Source: Candidatus Hydrogenedentota bacterium (GTDB lineage: Bacteria > Hydrogenedentota > Hydrogenedentia > Hydrogenedentiales > CAITNO01). From it: a stretch of DNA of 7,131 bases. The stretch lies in contig CAIXUF010001378.1 of NCBI GenBank assembly GCA_903922535.1, forward strand, positions 1 to 7,131, given 5' to 3'. This document shows, in pieces, positions 1 through 5,939 of the stretch. Position 1 is the first letter of the stretch. Each line of letters starts with the position of its first letter. A model generated the notes under the pieces. That model ran no database searches. It saw nothing but the letters and a program-made list of their open reading frames with translations, and was not told the DNA's origin. A program made the position numbers and the translations under genes.

Positions 1-495
1 CACATAGGCGTCCATGAAGTAGTCCGCGCGGTCGTCAATCACCGCCTCCTTCTCCCACAGCTTCATGCGTTTGCCGCCGGGGCCGGGAAAGGTCATCGTG
101 TCGGTGAGCACATAGTCCAGCGTGGCCAGCGCCTTCTTCGAGAAGCAGCTTGACCAGTCGATCCATTCGGCCTGCACACCCTTGTACACCCCCTTTCCCT
201 CCAGTTCGCCGGTCCAGGACAACAGCTCCTCGTCATTGCTCAGCACGCGCGGATAGACATTCTCTTTTGTGCCGGCATGCTCGACCATGCCGTATTTGAC
301 CCCCTGCTCCCGGGACAACGCGACGATGGCGTCCACCGTGCTCTTGTCGGGGTGCACATGCAGGTCAACCAAAGGGAGCCCTTCCTCGCTGGTGGGAATG
401 TCACCCCGGGTGGCGCATCCCGCCACGGTCATCCCGCAGGCCAAAGCCGCGCCCGCGCCCAGAAATCCCCGCCGTGTAATGCCTTCATGGTTCAT
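1..495 (-). CDS. Tat-exported, lipoprotein-like PHP-domain metal-dependent hydrolase (partial, N-terminal 165 codons)
   Basis: The reading frame starts at ATG 495-493 and runs off the left edge, so only the first 165 residues are seen. The N-terminus carries a twin-arginine motif, TRRGFLG (residues 7-13), then a short hydrophobic stretch and a lipobox-like VAGC ending at Cys27; this suggests Tat export and perhaps lipid anchoring. The mature part opens with DLHVHPD (44-50), the HxH metal site of PHP (polymerase and histidinol phosphatase) domains, followed by VEH (71-73) and Glu110 in GVQAEW, which fit the next PHP ligand positions. PHP proteins are usually phosphoesterases binding two or three metals; the substrate here is unknown. 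A GGAG ribosome site (503-506 on the complement) sits 7 bases before the start. It is divergent from hypF and shows no functional link to it. The remaining metal ligands lie outside the window, so activity cannot be judged. Confidence 0.85.
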   Translation of the reverse strand, partial: MNHEGITRRGFLGAGAALACGMTVAGCATRGDIPTSEEGLPLVDLHVHPDKSTVDAIVALSREQGVKYGMVEHAGTKENVYPRVLSNDEELLSWTGELEGKGVYKGVQAEWIDWSSCFSKKALATLDYVLTDTMTFPGPGGKRMKLWEKEAVIDDRADYFMDAYV

Positions 496-556
496 GTGAT
501 GTCTCCGTTGAGTTTGTGCCGCATCCGTTCAGAGGAACAGGACGGGCGGCACGCAT

Positions 557-585
557 ACTCTATGCGGGTTGTGGCGGCGTGTCAA
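557..585 (-). promoter_or_regulatory. Sigma70-like promoter for the PHP gene
   Basis: On the complement strand there is a perfect TTGACA (-35, positions 585-580), a 17-base spacer and TAGAGT (-10, 562-557; 4 of 6 matches to TATAAT). This predicts a transcript start near 550 and a leader of about 55 bases before the ATG at 495. It is the best-matching promoter in the divergent region. Evidence is by consensus match only. Confidence 0.55.
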
Positions 586-591
586 TCCCAA

Positions 592-622
592 TTGTCGGGA
601 ACGGTTCGGCATAAGGTATGAT
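592..622 (+). promoter_or_regulatory. Candidate promoter for the hyp operon
   Basis: TTGTCG (592-597) and TATGAT (617-622; 5 of 6 matches to TATAAT) are separated by 19 bases, longer than the ideal 17. The predicted start is near 629, giving a leader of about 100 bases before hypF. Its -35 lies only 6 bases from the -35 of the opposite-strand promoter, so the two would compete or be co-regulated. No convincing sigma54 (-24/-12) site was seen. The assignment is an inference from the -10 match. Confidence 0.35.
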
Positions 623-664
623 CAGCGCGAAAATCCATTCATGGCGCTCCCGGGGTGCGCCTTC

Positions 665-678
665 ATGAATGCATTCAT
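665..678. promoter_or_regulatory. Perfect 14-base palindrome in the hypF leader, possible operator
   Basis: ATGAATGCATTCAT is its own reverse complement. It sits about 35 bases downstream of the predicted hypF transcript start and 53 bases before the hypF start codon. The half-site CATTCAT occurs again at 636-642, so the element may be a dimer-binding site with an extra half-site upstream. A repressor or regulator site is an inference; no regulator gene is in the window. Confidence 0.35.
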
Positions 679-717
679 CAGGCGCGCGAAATGCGCTGTT
701 CGCGCCGCCATGACAAG

Positions 718-722
718 AGGAG
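718..722 (+). promoter_or_regulatory. hypF ribosome binding site that decides the start
   Basis: AGGAG lies 8 bases before ATG 731. The frame is open further upstream, with possible starts from about 569, but only 731 combines a strong ribosome site with the N-terminus expected of HypF. Confidence 0.75.
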
Positions 723-730
723 AACGCCAA

Positions 731-3025
731 ATGATCCGCCGGGCACGCGTGGAAGTGCGGGGCGTGGTGCAGGGGGTGGGTTTCCGTCCCTTTGTCTACG
801 GTCTGGCCGTGCGGCTCGGTCTGGGCGGACATGTCCTCAATGACGCCTCGGGCGTGTTCATCGAGGTGGAGGGCGATGACGCGGTGGTAGAAGTGTTCTT
901 GCGCCTTCTGCGCGATGTTCCCCCGCCAATGGCACGGATACAGGCTATTGTAAGCAACGACGTAAACCCCGTCGGAGAGTCCTCCTTTTGCATTCTCGAA
1001 AGCGCCCCCCGGGGCAGCGCCCGGGTGGTCGTGTCCCCCGACCTGGCCGTTTGCGGGGACTGCGTGGCCGAGTTGGAGGATCCCCGCAACCGCCGTCACC
1101 GGCATGCTTTCATCAACTGCACCAACTGCGGCCCCCGCTACACAATCATCGAAAACGTCCCCTATGATCGCGCACGCACGACGATGGCGCAGTTCGACAT
1201 GTGCCCGCAGTGCCGCGCCGAATATGCCGATCCGGCCAACCGGCGCTTTCATGCCGAGGCCACCTGCTGCCCCGAATGCGGACCCCGGCTCGACATAACC
1301 GATCCCCACGGTGCCCGCATCGAATGCGACGACCCCATGCAGGAGGCGGTGCGCCGTCTGGCCGCCGGACAGATTCTGGCGATCAAGGGCATTGGCGGCT
1401 TTCATCTGGCCTGCGACGCGTCCAACCAGGAGGCGGTCCGCGAACTGCGCCGCCGCAAGCGGCGCGATCTGAAACCCTTCGCCGTGATGGCGTCGCGGCC
1501 GGGCACGGCGGGACGGATTGGCGTGCTAGACCTGGCGTCGGAACGGCTGCTGGAAAGTCCCGAGCGGCCCATCGTGCTGGTGCCAAAACACACGCGCATC
1601 GCCGGACGGATTGCCGAGGAGGTGGCGCCGCGCAACTCGCGCATCGGCATCATGATGCCCTACACCCCCATCCACCACATGCTCTTCGAAGATCCGTTCA
1701 AGATCTACGTCATGACCAGCGGCAACCTGTCCGACGAGCCCATCGCCCACGAGGACGAGGACGCCTACCTGCGCCTGGGCGAACTGGCCGACGCGTTTCT
1801 CCTTCATGACCGGCGCATCCGCGTGCGCACCGACGACTCGGTGATGCAGGTGGTGGCCGGGGTGCCCCGGTTCCTGCGCCGTTCCCGAGGCCATGCCCCC
1901 TTCCCCGTCCGCCTCAACATGGACACGTCGGCCTGTGAGATTCTGGCCGTGGGCGCCGAACTCAACGGGGCCGCCTGTCTCACGCGGGCGGGCCAGGCCT
2001 ATATCAGCCATCATCTGGGCGACCTGGACCACCTGGCTGCATGGGAGGCCTTTCACCAGGCTGTCGAGACGCTGTGCCGCATGCTGGATGTCATCCCCGC
2101 CGCCGTCGCCTGCGACCTGCACCCGGCCTATGCCACCACCCGCCATGCCCGTGGTCTCGGACTGCCCGTGGTCGCCGTGCAGCACCACCACGCCCACATC
2201 GCTTCGGTGCTGGCCGAAACGGGCCGCGAAGGCCCGGTTATCGGCGTGTCCTTCGACGGCTTCGGCTGGGGCGATGACGGCGGCGCCTGGGGCGGCGAGT
2301 TCCTTGTCTGCGACCTGGCCGGATACCGGCGCGTCGGCTGCATCGCGCCCGTGCCGCAGCCCGGCGGCGACGCCGCCGCAAAACGGCCCGCACGCACCGG
2401 CTACGTGATGCTGCGCGAGGCCTTTGGCGCGGAAGAGGCCGTCCGGCTTGCCGAGCGCCTCCTGCCCTCGCTGGCCGCCGAAGAGCGGCGCGTCATGGAT
2501 GACATGATCGCCAACGGCGTGAACTGCCCGGACAGCAGCAGCGCAGGCCGGCTGTTCGACGCGGCGGCGGCGCTGTGCGGCCTGTGCGACGCCAACACCT
2601 ACCACGCCCAGGCGCCCATGGAACTGGAGGGCGCGGCATGGATGGAGGAGATGGAGGAGGGTTGGTATCCCGCGCAACCGCGCGAAAGCGGCGGCCTGCT
2701 CCAGCTGCCCGGCGCGGAGATAATCCAGGGGCTCGTTGCGGACCTGCTTGCCGGCGTCCCCGCCAACCTGTGCGCGGCGCGCTTCCACAATTCCCTGGCG
2801 CGCGCGGCCATGGAGGTCTGCGCCAAGATCGGCACGGACACGGGCCTGCACACCGTTGCCCTGTCGGGCGGCGTGTTTGCAAACGCATGGCTCCTGGGAC
2901 AGATGAGTGTTATGCTTCACGAACGCGGATTTGAAGTGTTGGCCAATTCGGTCGTGCCGCCGGGTGACGGCGGCATAAGCCTTGGACAGGCGGCGGTTGC
3001 CGCACGGAGGTTGTCATGTGCCTAG
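731..3025 (+). CDS. hypF: Carbamoyltransferase HypF, [NiFe]-hydrogenase maturation
   Basis: HypF uses carbamoyl phosphate and ATP to carbamoylate the C-terminal cysteine of HypE, the first step in making the cyanide ligands of the active-site iron. The 764-residue protein has the full family order. An acylphosphatase domain starts it (GVVQGVGFRPF, residues 11-21). Two Cys4 zinc fingers follow (C108/C111/C130/C133 and C158/C161/C180/C183), each CxxC-x18-CxxC. A YrdC-like nucleotide-binding domain begins near K219 (KGIGGFHLACDA; later MTSGNLSDEP). The Kae1-like C-terminal domain carries HHHAH at 485-489, the FDGFGWGDDG loop, LSGGVF around S712 and PPGDGG around D746. No key motif is missing. 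The start at 731 has AGGAG 8 bases upstream and gives the usual MxRxRVEVRGVVQG opening. The gene ends by overlapping hypC by 10 bases, implying coupled translation. Confidence 0.97.
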   Translation: MIRRARVEVRGVVQGVGFRPFVYGLAVRLGLGGHVLNDASGVFIEVEGDDAVVEVFLRLLRDVPPPMARIQAIVSNDVNPVGESSFCILESAPRGSARVVVSPDLAVCGDCVAELEDPRNRRHRHAFINCTNCGPRYTIIENVPYDRARTTMAQFDMCPQCRAEYADPANRRFHAEATCCPECGPRLDITDPHGARIECDDPMQEAVRRLAAGQILAIKGIGGFHLACDASNQEAVRELRRRKRRDLKPFAVMASRPGTAGRIGVLDLASERLLESPERPIVLVPKHTRIAGRIAEEVAPRNSRIGIMMPYTPIHHMLFEDPFKIYVMTSGNLSDEPIAHEDEDAYLRLGELADAFLLHDRRIRVRTDDSVMQVVAGVPRFLRRSRGHAPFPVRLNMDTSACEILAVGAELNGAACLTRAGQAYISHHLGDLDHLAAWEAFHQAVETLCRMLDVIPAAVACDLHPAYATTRHARGLGLPVVAVQHHHAHIASVLAETGREGPVIGVSFDGFGWGDDGGAWGGEFLVCDLAGYRRVGCIAPVPQPGGDAAAKRPARTGYVMLREAFGAEEAVRLAERLLPSLAAEERRVMDDMIANGVNCPDSSSAGRLFDAAAALCGLCDANTYHAQAPMELEGAAWMEEMEEGWYPAQPRESGGLLQLPGAEIIQGLVADLLAGVPANLCAARFHNSLARAAMEVCAKIGTDTGLHTVALSGGVFANAWLLGQMSVMLHERGFEVLANSVVPPGDGGISLGQAAVAARRLSCA

Positions 3026-3246
3026 CCGTTCCCGTGCAGGTGGTGTCGGTGGAGGGCGACGAGGCCACGGTGGCCCTGGAGGGCAACACGCGCACCGCCA
3101 ATTTGAGCCTCGTGGGCGGGGCCGGGGTGGGAGAGTGGGTGCTGCTCCACGCCGGTTTTGCGATAGAGAAAATCACTCCCGAAGAGGCCGGGGAGACGCT
3201 TGGGCTGCTCCGTGAAACGGGGAATCTTTCCCTTGAAACCGACTGA
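3016..3246 (+). CDS. hypC: Hydrogenase maturation chaperone HypC
   Basis: This is a small (76 aa) cytoplasmic chaperone that pairs with HypD to carry the Fe(CN)2CO group and then delivers it to the hydrogenase large-subunit precursor. It opens with MCLAVPVQVV; Cys2, exposed after removal of the initiator Met, is the iron-binding residue of the family. His45 in LLHAGFAI matches the second conserved position. The rest shows the small beta-barrel pattern of HypC/HupF, and the length is normal. GGAGG (3006-3010) lies 5 bases before the ATG, inside the end of hypF. The 3' end overlaps hypD, whichever hypD start is used. A HupF or HybG paralogue cannot be told apart from sequence alone, but the context makes HypC the natural name. 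Confidence 0.95.
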   Translation: MCLAVPVQVVSVEGDEATVALEGNTRTANLSLVGGAGVGEWVLLHAGFAIEKITPEEAGETLGLLRETGNLSLETD

Positions 3247-4294
3247 CATCGAATCGACCGTGCTCCATATCGGCGCGCAGGTGCGGGCGCTGGGCCGCCA
3301 TGTGCGCCTCATGGAAGTGTGCGGCACGCACACCCACGCCATAGGCCGGGGCGGGCTGCGCACGCTGCTCCCGGAAAATGTCGAACTCGTGTCCGGACCG
3401 GGATGCCCCGTGTGCGTCACCGCGCAGCGCGACATCGAACGCATGATGCTGCTCGCCGATTTGCCGGTGACGGTGTGCACCTTCGGCGACATGATTCGCG
3501 TGCCCGGACTTCATTCCACGCTGGAGCAGCGCCGCTCCGCGGGCGCCGACGTACGCGTCGTCTATTCGCCGCTCAACGCGCTGGCGCTCGCCAAAGAGAA
3601 CCCGGACCGCGACGTGGCCTTTCTCTCCGTGGGCTTCGAGACCACCACGCCCGGAGTCGCGGCCGTGCTGTTGCAGGCTCGCACATGGGGGCTGAAGAAC
3701 TTCTCCGTCTACACCGCCAACAAACTGGTCGTGCCCGCCATGGAGGCGGTGCTGGCGGGCGGTTCCCTGCTCGACGGGTTCCTCACGCCGGGCCATGTGT
3801 CCGTGATCCTGGGCATTGAAGCCTATGAAGACCTTGCAGCGCGACACAAGATTCCCTGCGTTGCCGCGGGCTTCGATCCGCTCGACGTGATCGAGGCGGT
3901 CGCGCAGTTGCTGGACTGTCTTGCCGAAAACCGTTACGGCTCGTTTGTGCAGTACACCCGGGCTGTCCGGCCGGGCGGCAACGCGCGCGCCCGCGAAGTG
4001 ATGTTCTCCGTGTTTGAACAGACCGACGCGGAATGGCGCGGACTGGGCACGATTCCGCAAAGCGGGCTGGGCCTGCGCGCTGAATTCGAGGCGTATGATG
4101 CCGCCAAGCGGTATAATTTGCCCGGGGTGGACGCCCCCGATCCACCGGGATGCAAATGTGGCGAGGTGCTCAAGGGATATATCCAGGCCCCGCAGTGTCC
4201 GCTGTTTGGCAAAGTGTGCACGCCCCGCCATCCGCTGGGGCCCTGCATGGTGTCCTCCGAAGGCGCATGCGCCGCGAGGTACAAGTATGGATGA
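3212..4294 (+). CDS. hypD: Hydrogenase maturation iron-sulfur protein HypD
   Basis: HypD is the redox scaffold on which, with HypC, the Fe(CN)2CO group is built. Conserved motifs are MEVCGTHTHAI (Cys37 from this start), GPGCPVC (Cys65, Cys68), FGDMIRVPG, SVGFETTTP, TPGHVSVILG and the C-terminal cluster region GCKCGEVLKG followed by CPLFGKVC, GPCMV and GACAARY, which binds the [4Fe-4S] cluster. The 28-residue distance between the first two key cysteines matches E. coli HypD (C41, C69, C72) as I recall it. The start is uncertain because no ATG is available: TTG 3200 (GGGAG 4 bases upstream), GTG 3212 and TTG 3233 (GGGGAA 8 bases upstream) are all in frame, giving 364, 360 or 353 residues. GTG 3212 was chosen because the N-terminal length fits the family. 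It overlaps hypC by 35 bases from this start, and hypE by 8 bases. Confidence 0.95.
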   Translation: MKRGIFPLKPTDIESTVLHIGAQVRALGRHVRLMEVCGTHTHAIGRGGLRTLLPENVELVSGPGCPVCVTAQRDIERMMLLADLPVTVCTFGDMIRVPGLHSTLEQRRSAGADVRVVYSPLNALALAKENPDRDVAFLSVGFETTTPGVAAVLLQARTWGLKNFSVYTANKLVVPAMEAVLAGGSLLDGFLTPGHVSVILGIEAYEDLAARHKIPCVAAGFDPLDVIEAVAQLLDCLAENRYGSFVQYTRAVRPGGNARAREVMFSVFEQTDAEWRGLGTIPQSGLGLRAEFEAYDAAKRYNLPGVDAPDPPGCKCGEVLKGYIQAPQCPLFGKVCTPRHPLGPCMVSSEGACAARYKYG

Positions 4295-5285
4295 GGGAAG
4301 AATCGTCATCGCCCACGGCGGCGGCGGCGCACTGACCCGCGAACTGGTGGAGGGACTAATCGTGCCTGCGCTCGGCGGCGCACCCGACGCTCTGCCCGAC
4401 GCCGCGCCCGTGCCCGGCGCGCCGGACATCTTCTTCACCACGGACGCCTTTGTGGTCAAGCCGCTGTTCTTTCGCGGCGGCGACATCGGCAAGCTCGCCG
4501 TGCACGGCGTGATCAACGACCTGGCCGTGTCGGGCGCGGAACCGCTGGCCCTGTCATTGTCGCTCATCATTGAAGAGGGCTTTCCCATCGCCGACCTCAG
4601 GCGCGTGCTTGAGTCGATTGGCGAGGCGTCGCGCGCCTGCGGCGTGCCGGTCATCACCGGCGACACCAAGGTCGTGGCGCGGGGCGAGGCGGATCAGTTG
4701 TTTGTCACCGCCGCCGGTGTGGGCCGCCGCTGCATCACCGTGTCCCCCGCAGGATTGAAAGAGGGCGACGTGGTGCTCGTCAGCGGCCCCCTGGCCGAGC
4801 ACGGCGTGGCCGTGATGAGCGAGCGCAAGGGCATTGCCTTCGACACGCCCGTGCGCTCCGACACCGCGTCCGTGTGGCCGCTCGTGCGGGCGCTCATCGA
4901 CGCGGGCATCGAGATCCATGCCATGCGCGATCCCACGCGCGGCGGTTTTGCCGCCTGCTGTGTTGAGCTGGCCGAGTCCTCCGGCGTGACCATCGAGATT
5001 GAGGAAAGCGCTGTGCCGGTCCGGCCCGCCGTGCGCGCCGCCTGCGAAATGCTCGGCCTCGACCCCATGACCGTCGCCAACGAGGGACGTCTGGTGGCGC
5101 TGGTGCCGGCGCAGGACGGCGAGCGCGCCCTGCACGTGCTGCGCGGACTTCCCGGCGGGGAAGAGGCCTGCGTGGCCGGGAGCGTGGTCGCGCGCCGCGC
5201 CACCGCCGCGTGCCTGCGCACGCACTACGGCGGCATGCGCATCGTCGAAATGCCCTACGGCGAGGAACTGCCCCGCATATGCTAG
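4287..5285 (+). CDS. hypE: Carbamoyl-dehydratase HypE
   Basis: HypE accepts the carbamoyl group from HypF on its C-terminal cysteine and dehydrates it with ATP to a thiocyanate, which donates cyanide to the HypC-HypD iron. The 332-residue protein ends in EELPRIC, so the required terminal Cys (C332) is present. AIR-synthase/PurM-like features follow in order: AHGGGG (residues 9-14), FTTDAFVVKP around D53, GGDIGKLAVHGVINDLAVSGA (64-84), VITGDTKVV, SGPLAEHGVAVM, MRDPTRGG and VANEGRL. The ATG at 4287 has GAGG (4276-4279) 7 bases upstream and overlaps the hypD stop region by 8 bases; longer in-frame starts upstream would run far into hypD and are not needed. The length is normal and nothing looks damaged. 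It is the last gene of the tightly packed hypFCDE block. Confidence 0.97.
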   Translation: MDEGRIVIAHGGGGALTRELVEGLIVPALGGAPDALPDAAPVPGAPDIFFTTDAFVVKPLFFRGGDIGKLAVHGVINDLAVSGAEPLALSLSLIIEEGFPIADLRRVLESIGEASRACGVPVITGDTKVVARGEADQLFVTAAGVGRRCITVSPAGLKEGDVVLVSGPLAEHGVAVMSERKGIAFDTPVRSDTASVWPLVRALIDAGIEIHAMRDPTRGGFAACCVELAESSGVTIEIEESAVPVRPAVRAACEMLGLDPMTVANEGRLVALVPAQDGERALHVLRGLPGGEEACVAGSVVARRATAACLRTHYGGMRIVEMPYGEELPRIC

Positions 5286-5321
5286 CCAAGTCACAAGACA
5301 TGCGGCCCTTTTTGAGTGCGC

Positions 5322-5344
5322 GCGGCCATGCCGCCGCTTTTCTT
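5322..5344 (+). terminator. Weak terminator-like hairpin after hypE
   Basis: GCGGC (5322-5326) and GCCGC (5330-5334) form a 5-bp stem around a CAT loop, followed 3 bases later by TTTTCTT (5338-5344). It sits 37 bases past the hypE stop. The stem is short and the T-run is interrupted, so full termination is doubtful; partial attenuation of hypAB is possible. Confidence 0.25.
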
Positions 5345-5366
5345 CGCCGGGGCCACGCCCCGGCGA
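5344..5366. repeat. 10-bp perfect hairpin in the hypE-hypA gap
   Basis: TCGCCGGGGC (5344-5353) pairs exactly with GCCCCGGCGA (5357-5366) around a 3-base loop. There is no T-run after it, so it is more like an extragenic palindrome or a transcript-stabilising stem than an intrinsic terminator. It is the first of a cluster of GC-rich hairpins filling 5344-5535. Confidence 0.6.
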
Positions 5367-5393
5367 TCCGGCAAGGTTGTCTTACCGGTTTTC

Positions 5394-5408
5394 GCCCCCG
5401 AAGGGGGC
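5394..5408. repeat. Short extragenic palindrome, GCCCCC-GAA-GGGGGC
   Basis: A perfect 6-bp stem with a GAA loop. Read on the other strand it has a TTC loop and is closely related to the copies at 5438-5459 and 5515-5536, so it is probably an inverted copy of the same element. Confidence 0.55.
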
Positions 5409-5437
5409 AAACGGAATACCTGCGCACGGTCCCCGTG

Positions 5438-5459
5438 TGTTCGCCCCCTTCGGGGACGG
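5438..5459. repeat. Extragenic palindromic repeat, copy 1 (CCCCTTCGGGG core)
   Basis: This 22-base segment matches 5515-5536 at 20 of 22 positions, 77 bases apart. Its core is CCCC (5445-5448), a TTC loop and GGGG (5452-5455). An alternative stem pairs GTCCCC (5429-5434) with GGGGAC (5452-5457), so two folds compete. Confidence 0.6.
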
Positions 5460-5478
5460 GGGTGCTTTTCCCTGTTAA

Positions 5479-5507
5479 CCCCGGGTTCCGCTTCGCTCCA
5501 CCCGGGG
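5479..5507. repeat. 8-bp hairpin with 13-base loop between the palindrome copies
   Basis: CCCCGGGT (5479-5486) pairs exactly with ACCCGGGG (5500-5507). The loop TCCGCTTCGCTCC holds a small GC-TTC-GC stem of its own. From memory, similar 'GGGTTCCGCT...CACCCGG' palindromes are scattered between genes in several Planctomycetota-like genomes; this needs a search to confirm. Confidence 0.6.
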
Positions 5508-5514
5508 CTACTAT

Positions 5515-5536
5515 TGTTCGGCCCCTTCGGGGCCGG
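5515..5536. repeat. Extragenic palindromic repeat, copy 2 (CCCCTTCGGGG core)
   Basis: This second copy of the 5438-5459 element has a better stem: CGGCCCC (5519-5525) pairs with GGGGCCG (5529-5535) around TTC. The remaining bases up to 5591 hold only the hypA ribosome site (GGAG, 5578-5581). No gene was recognised anywhere in 5286-5591. Confidence 0.6.
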
Positions 5537-5591
5537 GTGGAACTGTCTTTTCCAGCCTCTTTCGGTTCGGCATCTGCGGAGCCCGTGTCCC

Positions 5592-5939
5592 ATGCATGAA
5601 TTCTCGATAGCCACCGAAATCATTGCCTCCGTGGAGCGCGCCGTGGGCGTGGGCGCGCGCGTGCAGTCGGTCGGCCTGATGCTCGGCGCGCTGTCGGGCG
5701 TCAACGCCGATTCGCTGACCTTCTGCTTCACCGAACTGGCCGAATCGCGCGGCATGGGCCGCACCGAACTTGTCATCGACGCCCGCCCCGCGCGGGTCCG
5801 CTGCCGCGAATGCGGCTGCGAATACGAAACTGGTGATTTCATGGCCGGATGCCCCGGCTGCGGCGTCGCCGCCGTCGAGATTGTCTCCGGCTACGAATGC
5901 GACATCGACACCATAACCTACGAGGAGCCCGAAGCGTGA
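5592..5939 (+). CDS. hypA: Hydrogenase maturation nickel-delivery protein HypA
   Basis: HypA is a small cytoplasmic metallochaperone that, with HypB, puts nickel into the hydrogenase large subunit. The 115-residue protein starts MHEFSIA; His2 and the free N-terminus form the family's nickel site, which fixes the start at ATG 5592. The structural zinc site is present as C71/C74 (CREC) and C87/C90 (CPGC). GGAG (5578-5581) lies 10 bases upstream. The frame stays open far upstream through the hairpin region, but that stretch is repeat DNA and an extended protein would bury His2. hypA is separated from hypE by 306 bases, unlike the overlapping genes before it, and its stop overlaps the hypB start by one base (TGATG). 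Confidence 0.96.
   Translation: MHEFSIATEIIASVERAVGVGARVQSVGLMLGALSGVNADSLTFCFTELAESRGMGRTELVIDARPARVRCRECGCEYETGDFMAGCPGCGVAAVEIVSGYECDIDTITYEEPEA

Noticed and set aside
684..705. Hairpin GCGCGAA/TTCGCGC just before the hypF ribosome site
   Set aside because: A 7-bp stem with an 8-base loop is easily found by chance in such GC-rich DNA; no sign of a known riboswitch was seen.
569..730. N-terminal extension of HypF from an upstream in-frame start
   Set aside because: HypF proteins begin just before the acylphosphatase motif, and AGGAG is correctly placed for ATG 731; the extension also overlaps the predicted promoter.
560..1405. Complement-strand open frame (281 codons) across the hypF start
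   Set aside because: It overlaps the promoter region and the conserved HypF N-terminus, and resembles no protein family.
1526..2920. Long complement-strand open frame (464 codons) opposite hypF
   Set aside because: It lies opposite a fully conserved HypF and shows no recognisable motifs; high-GC genes commonly leave the opposite strand open.
3173..4669. Long complement-strand open frame (498 codons) opposite hypD and hypE
   Set aside because: It spans two clearly coding genes and their junction, with low-complexity His/Gly/Arg-rich translation typical of an antisense shadow.
5486..5514. Possible hypA promoter (TTCCGC, 17 bases, TACTAT)
   Set aside because: The -35 matches only 3 of 6 bases and lies inside a palindrome stem and loop, so it is probably chance; a separate hypAB promoter is not supported.
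5344..5536. Possible CRISPR array
   Set aside because: The repeats are few, differently oriented, unevenly spaced and hairpin-forming, with no regular repeat-spacer pattern.
5316..5591. HypA with a 92-residue N-terminal extension (207 codons in all)
   Set aside because: The extension would be translated from palindromic repeat DNA and would bury the N-terminal Met-His-Glu nickel site.
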